A DNA stretch of 64,000 nt from Vesta saturnalis (lineage: Eukaryota; Arthropoda; Insecta; Coleoptera; Lampyridae). Location: positions 375,001 to 439,000 of the forward strand of contig JARFJB010001977.1 in the NCBI GenBank assembly GCA_036346205.1, read 5' to 3'. A program made the position numbers and the translations under genes. Below, one piece after another: positions 56,171 through 64,000 of the stretch; position 1 is the stretch's first letter, and each line of letters opens with the position of its first letter. Below the pieces are notes generated by a model. The model made no database searches. It saw nothing but the letters and a program-made list of their open reading frames with translations, and was not told the DNA's origin.

Positions 56171-59100
56171 TAGCATGAGTAATTGTATGATTGAGTGCAT
56201 CACTGTCTCTGTGCATGGGTTTTTTTTTGGCTCCAATTTTGAAAAGCTATTGCATTCAGATTCCACATGTAGTATTTATGTTTTAAATGTTTGGGCAACA
56301 ATGCTTTTTAATAAAGGTGCACGTTATTTTCTTTGGTCCGAAATAACTCTAAAAATTGAAAAACAGTTACGTACAATTTTGGTGTTAAGCACGTAGCTAC
56401 ATGTTTAGCACTGGAGTTGAGTAATACATATTAAGATGGGTGTAATGCTACTTTCAGCAAACCAACGTAAAAACGTGACACATAAAATAATGCTAGACGG
56501 CCGAACGTTATATCACCTTATATGATGTGTTACGAAGTATTACTTAAATAAATTAATTAAGGAAATGAAACAATAAAATACGAGATAGCTTATTTTGACA
56601 TTAAATAACCATAATGGTGTACACTTTAACGCGACAATGTTAGTTAAGGTATGATACTCTTTGCTTACTAGGAGCATAAAGCTTAAAATGCTTCAATTCT
56701 GGCCTATAAAAAGACTTTTTTGTGTCTTCGTTCTGTAATAGGGTATATGCAGACCGTAAATTCGTTCGGAAACTATGCGTTTTCCGGCCTAGGCTGGCAA
56801 AAATAATACTAATTTAAAGTTGGTATTCGTTGGAGTTACAGAAGTGACAGAATATTCGACATTTTACATAACACAAAGCCTAATCGCGTTACCTTGTACG
56901 TGTACGCATCTGTTATTATGTCCGTATTTTTTGGGTTATATTGGTTACTGTCAGTTGTCAGTATTGCCAACTTAATTTCAACGGGTATGAAATTTTAAAA
57001 ATACAACAATTTTGTTTATTGATTTTAATCACAATTGTTGACGTCGGCAGAAAGAAACGTGTGTATCAATCTGCCATAAAATGGCTTGCGAGTATTCATA
57101 AATTGCATAAATTTACTCGTAGTCGCAAACACCCATTATCTGGCCTTATAATAGAAATAACTATTTTTCAGTTCCAGCAACGCCTGTGTTTAATAAATTC
57201 CAATGGCGGTCACATTAGCTATAATTTAAATTTATAGCGTCCATAAATGTGATTTCATATTTCATTTTTTGGTTTTTAAATAACCTGCCCCCGTTACCTT
57301 ATTTATAGAGAGAACATTTTTTAAGGTGGCTAAATTAGTGGTAACACAACCTGTTTAATTTTTAGGAGTGTGTTACGTGCACAAAGGGATAATCGTAGAA
57401 ATTGTGGCTAAAGTGCTGTAACATAGATTAAGGAATTAGCCGGAAGCTCAGTCGGTCGGTTAAGCACTTGGATGCATGGTCGTTTTAGCAGGAGAAAAGA
57501 TATACATAGAATTTAAAAAAGGGTACCACTTGATTTAATTTTATATCGCCGCTCTATCAAGAAAAGGGCTACGGCCACACAGGACAAAAGAGACAACTAA
57601 AATAAAAGGGTGAACTAAGTCCACACTGACAAAGGACTGGCTAGGACGTTGGTCGTAGATCACAGGATTAACGAAACAGCCATGGGAAAAATATTCCCAA
57701 AACAACAATCAATAATACATCAGATACAATATATCTACAAAATAAACCACCAGTAATCAACTTACCTTTCAACCAAATCTAGAAAAAACTATGAATTATA
57801 CTTAAAATTTACATAATCAGACACAATACGGTCCGGCATCTAGCGTTGACCCTAAAAAAAAGAATACCCAAACATGTATATAATTATCCGAAATTGAATA
57901 ATTGTACACCGATATTCCACGAAGAGCCCTCCGTCGGACTAATCTATCAGTTTCCAATCAATTATCACTAGATGTCTACCCTGTTTACCTTATGTAAGAA
58001 AAAAATTCCAATGTAGTTAATATGAGCATTACAGACAAAGTAAGCATGAAGCGTTTAGAAAATTCAGAAAGGTCAAGTTCATTGCCGATTTGGCAGTCAG
58101 AATGCAAGAATTTAAGAAATGCGCAACACAGATTGACACATTCATTAGTAAGCATATCGTTACAAACCAAAAATTAAAGTGAGTAAGCCCTAATTCAAAC
58201 AGTTTTGTACTAAACAACTGTTAAATTGTAATCAGTGAAAAGTAACAATTTTTTTTCCCAATGATCATAAATAAACTATGCAATGTGATTTACACAGTAA
58301 TTAAAATAAATAACTTTTTATACAACCCCAGCAGTTAGCATAATTTATGACACACATTGTACATTTCGACTCAAATGGTAGCGTTCCGTCAGCCAAACAG
58401 CTGATTGCTTGTACAGTATACACAGATAGTTCTAACGGTTGAACAAACTACGGTTTGATATCAAAATAAAACTAGTACATAAGAAAACAGTTAGAAATTG
58501 ATAGTTAACATACAAATTCTACTGCAAAGTTAAATGTAAGCATATGAGAAACTTTGAAATAACCCAAATTATCTTTTACAGGTACAAATGTCTAATATTA
58601 CTCTAACGATTACTAAGGAAATGTTTAACAGTAAAGTATAAGCATTAATTTTAGGAATAGGATAATTGCGGAAACACATTAATACAATGTAGCAAGCACC
58701 GGAATGTACTTGTTATAAGAATTTCAGTAATGTACAGATAACGAGAGCCTCGTTATGTAGAAAAGCTAACAAAAGTCACTCACCGTAGGTAATTTTTTTT
58801 TGTATGCGTAACAATATACTTATCCGAAAATAGTCGTAGGTGTAACGTATATTTCTTCAGTTAATGCGAAAGATACTAGGAGAAGGAGTAATCGTAAACT
58901 GTTTCAATTCAGGTTCGAAGACCCATAACTAATATTTCACACCTCGGATGAATGGTATCCAATTGTGCTGTCAGAAATGGTTTTACTATCTCTTCTGGAA
59001 GCACGAAAGATGTTAATCTTGAGTAAATATGTAAAGGACCAAAAAAACCTATATAAGACAACTGTGTTAGAATTTAAATCAATACCCAAATTTTTATAAG

Positions 59101-59600
59101 ATATGAGCTTTATGCTGTATTAAAATTTCAAAACATGTACACATGCATTTCAAAGTTATGTCTAGTAAATAAGAAAAGAAAGTGGGTGGCTTACCTCTTG
59201 AACAAAGCTAAGGTGTAGTAGAAAAAAAAATTAAAGCCGAACTCAAATTCGAAATCCCAACAGGATTTATTTATATGGAAAAGATTAAATCCAGCAACAG
59301 GCTGTGTTAAAATTTTACTTGAGAAGTTCAATCAAATTTTTAAGGAAACCTTTTCCAAATTTTACATTCGCTTCTAATTACGCATTAAATTTCTTTGCCA
59401 AAAATGGCGTTTTTCTTTCCTCTATGAAGGTACCAGAAAACAAGAAAAGAAAGCCTGATTAATTTCTACCAATACAAGAATTTAAAACGGTCACATGTTT
59501 GAAAAATTTTCCTATTAAGAACGAGTTTATTGGCAATGTTGCCATTTTCCAATAACCTATAGGATAAGTCGTAACTAAAGACCATAAATTTATAAGCCAA
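56171..59600. other. AT-rich spacer with two weak candidates
   Basis: Mostly without recognisable content. 57432-57480 reads TTAGCCGGAAGCTCAGTCGG and continues with GTTAAGC, like the A-box half of a tRNA-derived SINE, but the B box is not recognisable. 58030-58176 is an open plus-strand stretch (KVKFIADLAVRMQEFKKC) ending at AAA|GTGAGT, a strong 5' splice site, with a weak 3' site before it. The frame 56941-57237 is motif-free. Confidence 0.45.
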
Positions 59601-60620
59601 ATTTACACGTATCAAATCCCCCCCTAGCAAAATCAAAAACCCCACCCAGGATTTCGAACCCCTTACAAACCGGACCAAAACGACACCACGCAGAAATCCA
59701 CGCGGCGGACGTAATTACCTTCAGTCACCCACAGTCACCACCTAAGAGTCATTCATACCAGACAAGCGGACACCCTGGCTCCCACTCCCACCTGAGCCCT
59801 TCGGCGATATGCTGGTACTAGGTCATAACTAAATAAAATAAAAATAAAATCAAACCTACTACGTTCTCCAATCGTACTCGTTGTTCGGTGCTCATAAAAG
59901 CAGAGCGACCCTCAGTGGCATCACAAGAGTTTACCTAAAGAGAAGAGGCGAAAATGGCTCTAGAACAGATTATTCCACCTCTTACCGCTCCCACCCCCCC
60001 TCATCCACTAAGAAGGGGGACTCGGACAGGCGGGCACGGCAGTGTGGCGTCTTATACCCCGAGAGGCCCAGAATTCTCCCATAAAGGGGAAATGAAAGGA
60101 AGCAAGAAGAGTAGAAGCCAGAACGGTCTACCAAAGATTAGCTCAGCTTTATGCTCAGCAAACTCCAGGTACAGTCTTTAAACTCGCAGCGTAACAGAAG
60201 GTATACCGTGAGGCGATACAGCCCTCAAAACTAAACCTAAATGAACTGGGAATAAAAATAAAAAGGTGTAAACTAAGTTGTTGGGATCTCAAAGCGGATA
60301 AGGATTGTGAGTTTGGGTAGGCATTTGGGTGCCATCATCCCACATTCATTCATTTATCTAGACATGCTTGGCAATTACGCCCCCGATCCCAACCTTCGCC
60401 AACCTAAAAACCCCCAACCCAAACCAAATCCCAATCCCAACCTTTGCACCCAGAGACAGACGTGCTAAGACACCCACCCGAAAGAAATAAAAGAAGGAAG
60501 TGATTGGGCTCTGATGTTCGAGCAGAGATACACTCGAAGAATGGAAAGGACAGATGTGAGTGTAACCCTAAGTAGCCACCCCTATGAAGAAAACCCAACC
60601 AACCACCCGAAAGAAATAGT
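59600..60620 (-). other. Probable 3' LTR and flank of the gypsy element
   Basis: This lies directly downstream (minus sense) of the gypsy pol stop. It is GC-richer and non-coding, with a GGGGTATAAGA box at about 60050-60060 on the minus strand that could be the LTR TATA box. The 5' LTR is outside the window, so the TG...CA ends cannot be confirmed by comparison. Short plus frames at 59881-60181 are not genes. Confidence 0.4.
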
Positions 60621-60625
60621 GCAGA

Positions 60626-61600
60626 CTACTTGTGCCGCTTGCGGCGTTTAGGACTCCCTAACAGAGTACTTTTTTTCCTCGAACCCACAGTAGCAGTAGG
60701 GAATTCATCCCCGTCCGACGACGTAGTAGAAGGCGCAGAGAGCACAGGTGCGTGCGGTTTAAGGTCTTTCGCGTGATAGACGCCCAAAGACTCCCCGTTG
60801 CATCGTCTAACGCGTAAGTCCAAGCAGAAACTACTTGTACTATACGGCACGGATCCACGAACTTCGGTGCGAGCTTGGCATTAAAATACCGAGACGCATC
60901 GGAGAGAACGAAATTTCTTTTCCAAACTAGTTCGCCTATTTTATAACGAACGTGACGGCGACGAAAGTTATACCGCTGTTGGACTGGTTTAGTAGAACGT
61001 TTCATACATTTCAGAATGTCCAAGCGAAGTGAGTTGTAGAACTGGTCGGATCGTATCGGAGGAGTATGTTCACTAGGGTTCAGGATAGGAGAGTCAGAGT
61101 CAAGAGGTTCAGGAAAATATGGCGAGTAACCAGTAATTTCATGTTTAGCTGAGCGAATAGCGCATCCGATCTTGGGTAAATTTACATCCCAGGTACGCTG
61201 ATTAGAGCTAATATAAGAAGAGAGCATTGTTTTTAGAACTCTGTTAATTCGTTCAGCGGGATTCGATCTAGGGTGATATTTTGGAGTATATAGAATATTT
61301 GTACGATAGCGAGAACACAGGCTTGTAAATTCCTTGCTGCGAAATTGTACCCCATTATCAGTGATTATGTATTGTGGAGTACCAAGCATTAAAAATATTT
61401 GTTCTTCCAGAATTCGAGTAACCATAGTAGCTGTTGCACTACGTAAAGGAAAGAAGCATGGAAATTTTTAGTAAAATAATCTGCTACCACAAGTATAAAA
61501 CAATGACCTTTTGAGGATCGTGGCAGAGGTCCTACGAGATCTGCGCAAAGTACTTGCCATGGCCTGGTAGGCACAATAGCAGGAGCAAAGAATCCGGACG
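60626..61600 (-). pseudogene. gypsy integrase (core and C terminus), frameshifted
   Basis: Continues the pol frame after an in-frame stop at 61608. 61574-61440 reads PWQVLCADLVGPLPRSSKG (first catalytic Asp of the DDE triad) and VVADYFTKNFHA. A frameshift near 61440 leads to 61425-60840: PQYIITDNGVQFRSKEF (second Asp), YHPRSNPAERINRVLKTML (catalytic Glu in PAER), then the C-terminal DNA-binding part with YKIGELVWKRNF. Another frameshift near 60840 leads to VYHAKDLKPHAPVLS and the stop at 60626. The enzyme joins retroelement cDNA to the host chromosome. All three catalytic residues are present, but the frame is broken at least twice. Confidence 0.9.
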
Positions 61601-61607
61601 GTGTCTG

Positions 61608-63197
61608 TTATTCCACCTTATGAGCAGCACAGATATTGCAGCGTCGAATGTAACGCGAGACGTCGGCCCGTAAGGCTGGCCAATAATAATGAAGTGAGAT
61701 ACGAGCTACAGTTTTAGTTACCCCACAATGTCCTGCAGTAGGAGAGTCATGTAATTCACGAAGAATTTCTGAGAGTTGGTTCTTTGGAACAACCATTTTC
61801 CAGTCACCTAAGTCATCAGAAGTTGAAGTAGCTTTAGTACGTTTGAAGAGCAATTCATTTTTAACGAACCAGGAAGGAAATTTCTTTGGAGAAGAATTTA
61901 CACGTTCGCGCATAGAAATATACCGTTGATCAGTAATAGGTAGTGAGATACGTGAAGTAGTTGGTTCAGTGACGAGAGTATCAAGTTTTGGTACAGACCG
62001 AGAAAGAGCATCAGGTACAACATGTTCTTTACCTTTTATGATGTCGAAGTCGTATTGTTGAAGCCTAATAGCCCAACGAGCTAATCTCCCCGAAGGATTT
62101 TGAAGTTTATTTAGCCATACTAAAGAATGATGATCAGTAATTACCGAAAAGTGTGCAGCCTCGACATAAGGACGAAATTTTTCAATGGCCCATAAGACCG
62201 CCAAACATTCTTTCTCTGTCGTTGAGTAATGACGTTTCGTTTTAGTTAAGGAGCGACTGATGTAACTAATGACTTGTTCACCAGCAGTAGTAGTCTGACT
62301 TAAAACGGCACCTAAGCCAAAATCTGAAGCATCTGTTTGTATAGTAAGAGGACAAGAAAAATCAGGACATGAAAGAATAGGAGCAGATACGAGACATTTT
62401 TTTAAAGCGTTAAAAGAATCTTGACATTGATTTGACCAAACGAAAGGAGTGTTTTTACGAGTAAGAGCACTTAAAGGAGCAGTAAGCGTAGCAAAATTTG
62501 GAACAAAACGTCGATACCAACTACACATTCCGAGTAATCTACGAATTTCAGTTACTGAGCTAGGAACAGGTATAGAAGTAATTGCAGCGACCTTATCCGG
62601 ATCAACCAGTAACCCATCTTTGTTGACAACATAACCGAGATATTTTAATTCGGGACGACAAAATTGACATTTGTCGCGTCTTAAAGTTAACACTGCTTCC
62701 CGTAAACGATTGAAAATTAGCGTCAGCACCTCTAAATGTTTCTCTAAAGTAGGAGTAGCAATGACAATATCATCCAGGTAAGCGAAACAATATGGTTCGA
62801 GATCACCACCGAGAACCCGATCAATTAGTCTTTGAAAAGTAGCCGGAGAATTATGTAATCCGAAAGGCATTCTAGTGAATTGAAATAAGCCTCTATAAGG
62901 TACAGTAAAAGCAGTGAGCGGTTTAGAATTTTGAGAAAGAGGTATTTGCCAATATGCAGAACGAATATCCAAACTGGATAAGAAGCGAGCATCACGTAAC
63001 CGATCCAAAATAATATAAGGCAAAGGGTAAGCATCCTTTTGTGTCACAGCGTTCACTTTGCGAAAATCGATACAAAATCTGTAGGAGTTGTCTCTTTTTG
63101 GTACCATAACTACCGGACTAGACCATGGACTATTTGAAGGTTCTACAACACCCATAGCCAACATATCCTCAAGCTCTTTATCTACGATAATCTGCAA
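61608..63197 (-). CDS. gypsy reverse transcriptase/RNase H with integrase zinc finger, open frame
   Basis: 529 open codons from an internal Met. The true pol frame extends upstream through QNQRYYPLSRTLQIIVDK. RT: FCIDFRKVN at residues 41-49, SSLDIRSAYWQI at 74-85 (first catalytic Asp), MPFGLHNSPATFQ at 110-122, YLDD at 140-143. RNase H: D289 in QTDASD, E330 in TEKE, D355 in ITDHHS, then VPDALSR at 394-400. The integrase zinc finger (HHCC) lies at about 483-525 with CNIC near its end. A nonsense codon after AHKVE separates it from the integrase core. This protein copies element RNA into cDNA inside virus-like particles. The active-site residues look complete. Confidence 0.93.
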   Translation of the reverse strand: MQIIVDKELEDMLAMGVVEPSNSPWSSPVVMVPKRDNSYRFCIDFRKVNAVTQKDAYPLPYIILDRLRDARFLSSLDIRSAYWQIPLSQNSKPLTAFTVPYRGLFQFTRMPFGLHNSPATFQRLIDRVLGGDLEPYCFAYLDDIVIATPTLEKHLEVLTLIFNRLREAVLTLRRDKCQFCRPELKYLGYVVNKDGLLVDPDKVAAITSIPVPSSVTEIRRLLGMCSWYRRFVPNFATLTAPLSALTRKNTPFVWSNQCQDSFNALKKCLVSAPILSCPDFSCPLTIQTDASDFGLGAVLSQTTTAGEQVISYISRSLTKTKRHYSTTEKECLAVLWAIEKFRPYVEAAHFSVITDHHSLVWLNKLQNPSGRLARWAIRLQQYDFDIIKGKEHVVPDALSRSVPKLDTLVTEPTTSRISLPITDQRYISMRERVNSSPKKFPSWFVKNELLFKRTKATSTSDDLGDWKMVVPKNQLSEILRELHDSPTAGHCGVTKTVARISLHYYWPALRADVSRYIRRCNICAAHKVE

Positions 63198-63302
63198 AGT
63201 ACGAGATAACGGATAATATCTTTGGTTCTGCGTCTGTAATAATTTTGTGCTCTATTAGAGAAGTGCAGCCAAGTGAATCGGAAGCCAAAGGAAAAGCTAT
63301 AT

Positions 63303-63854
63303 TTAGAAGATTTTGTAGTGAGTTTTTTCAAAAGAAGATAATTCGGAGAAAGAGTTTAAATGTTCGGTATTTATAGCGTCAAGTAATGGAGTAGGTCTAA
63401 AAGACCAATGACCCTGTCGGAAATCTGGGACGAAATCAATCGCCCTCCAAAAATCTATACCCAAAATAAGTGGTTGAGAAACTTCTGGTACTACTAACAC
63501 ATCAATGACTACCGTTTTATCTTCCACCGTGATCGGAAGAGGAACATGACCAAGAATCTGACATTTGCCACCACTAGCTACTGAACAAAATAAAGGAGAT
63601 TTGTCTGTCAAAAGTGAAATATGTAAACGTCGTAAAGAATTCCATCCATCCATGCCAAGTATGGTTTGTGAGGATCCACTATCCAGAAGGCCTTTAAACA
63701 TTTGTCCAAGAATTGAGACATTAAGGTAAGATCGTTCGTCGTTACGAACACTAGAGAATATAAAGTCAAGAAGAAAACGTTGTTGGTGAGTAAGACCCGA
63801 AAAAGGAGTATCCGAGATTGTAGGTAGAACAGAGTCTTCTACTCGGTCAGAAGT
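63303..63854 (-). CDS. gypsy aspartic protease region
   Basis: Open from just after a stop at 63855 to the stop at 63303. It contains LLDSGSSQTILG (the DSG active-site motif in the DTG/DSG position), PLPITVEDKTVVIDVLVV and PLILGIDFWRAIDFV (the second conserved ILG-D block). Retroelement proteases cut gag-pol into mature proteins. A frame change between here and the RT start (63303-63200, around SLIEHKIITDAEP) breaks the expected single pol frame. The gag frame ends at 63863 in another frame, so gag-pol fusion would need a shift that cannot be judged from this copy. Confidence 0.82.
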   Translation of the reverse strand, partial: TSDRVEDSVLPTISDTPFSGLTHQQRFLLDFIFSSVRNDERSYLNVSILGQMFKGLLDSGSSQTILGMDGWNSLRRLHISLLTDKSPLFCSVASGGKCQILGHVPLPITVEDKTVVIDVLVVPEVSQPLILGIDFWRAIDFVPDFRQGHWSFRPTPLLDAINTEHLNSFSELSSFEKTHYKIF

Positions 63855-63862
63855 CTATAGTA

Positions 63863-64000
63863 TTAGTTTCCCAGACGAGAATTACATTTAGGACAATTAG
63901 GTCTGGTAACCCTTGGTTTACCGCAACCATAACAATGCTTATTCTGTGGTTCTGAACATTTAGGAGAAGTATGTCCTCGACAATTCCAGCAACGTAAATT
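63863..64000 (-). CDS. gypsy gag, C-terminal nucleocapsid (partial)
   Basis: The right window edge cuts the gene. The visible part reads LRCWNCRGHTSPKCSEP, then KHCYGCGKPRVTRPNCPKC and a stop after SRLGN at 63863. These are two zinc knuckles of the CCHC type, slightly irregular in spacing, as in nucleocapsids that bind element RNA. The frame is open throughout the visible 45 codons. Confidence 0.8.
   Translation of the reverse strand, partial: NLRCWNCRGHTSPKCSEPQNKHCYGCGKPRVTRPNCPKCNSRLGN

Larger units (their letters stand above)
60626..64000 (-). mobile_element. Ty3/gypsy LTR retrotransposon, cut by the window edge
   Basis: Minus strand in the order gag nucleocapsid, protease, reverse transcriptase, RNase H, integrase: the Ty3/gypsy (Metaviridae) order. 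No envelope-like frame follows the integrase. The 5' LTR and most of gag lie beyond 64000. There are few inactivating changes compared with its neighbours, suggesting a fairly young insertion. Confidence 0.92.

Noticed and set aside
55851..56216. 121-codon Thr/His-rich minus frame
   Set aside because: It mirrors the GTGTG/GCGTGC low-complexity stretch and has no domain.
57432..57480. tRNA-like sequence with AGCTCAGTCGGTCGG
   Set aside because: The B box is missing and the stems do not pair, so at best a decayed SINE head; kept only as a note in the spacer entry.
58915..58945. Isolated B-box-like GGTTCGAAGACCC
   Set aside because: No A box at the expected distance upstream.

Overview
The window looks like an AT-rich stretch of intergenic or accessory DNA from an arthropod nuclear genome, most likely an insect. 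Every recognisable coding fragment belongs to a transposable element, and the element families (mariner, Tc1-like, piggyBac, RTE-, jockey/CR1- and I-like LINEs, Ty3/gypsy, a DUF4806 gene) are the usual insect mixture. Nothing bacterial or organellar is seen, and no complete host gene is recognisable. The order of insect is not determinable from this sequence.

Layout. 1-2611 is a long A/C/G-only simple-sequence array. 2677-4800 is a decayed piggyBac element with exact TTAA ends. 6370-9575 (minus) holds one small and one larger RTE-like LINE copy, and 10833-13150 (minus) a 5'-truncated I-like LINE whose 763-codon reverse transcriptase/RNase H frame is still open. 13.2-17.7 kb is nearly featureless apart from one possible host exon (16867-17032). 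17763-19742 is a mariner split by a 904-bp insertion. 20930-23411 is a second RTE-like copy on the plus strand. 23588-24143 is a foldback (hairpin) element next to a Tc1-like transposase fragment, and more DDE and LINE scraps follow to 27.5 kb.

28043-29991 is a TIR-bounded element with dense GATATC-type subterminal motifs that carries a spliced DUF4806-like gene remnant. 31.3-31.7 kb has two mini-elements with CAGGGTG-type ends. 34.68-37.1 kb is a second mariner, split by a 1876-bp insertion with a 5-bp duplication; the transposase frame resumes exactly across it. 40685-42773 is a second, differently sequenced piggyBac with TTAA ends. 44640-46880 is an inverted-repeat element (arms of about 400 bp) carrying the cysteine-rich C terminus of an unclassified transposon-associated protein. 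47056-48801 is a Tc1-like element with long TIRs. 49.89-52.87 kb is a jockey/CR1-like LINE containing a MITE and a Crypton-like tyrosine-recombinase fragment with hairpins. 53.16-55.83 kb holds two related LINE fragments head to head. 59.6-64.0 kb is a Ty3/gypsy LTR retrotransposon (minus) running off the right edge.

How the parts relate. The elements form a nested graveyard: younger insertions interrupt older ones (both mariners, the 50-kb LINE), several junctions can be placed to the base by target-site duplications, and TA microsatellites often abut element ends. Most coding frames are broken. The most intact are the I-like RT/RNase H frame and the gypsy pol, which has one nonsense codon and a few frameshifts. 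The units of greatest interest are the DUF4806 element, the long-inverted-repeat element at 44.6-46.9 kb, the Crypton-like/hairpin cassette at 51.8-52.4 kb, and the two unidentified inserts inside the mariners.
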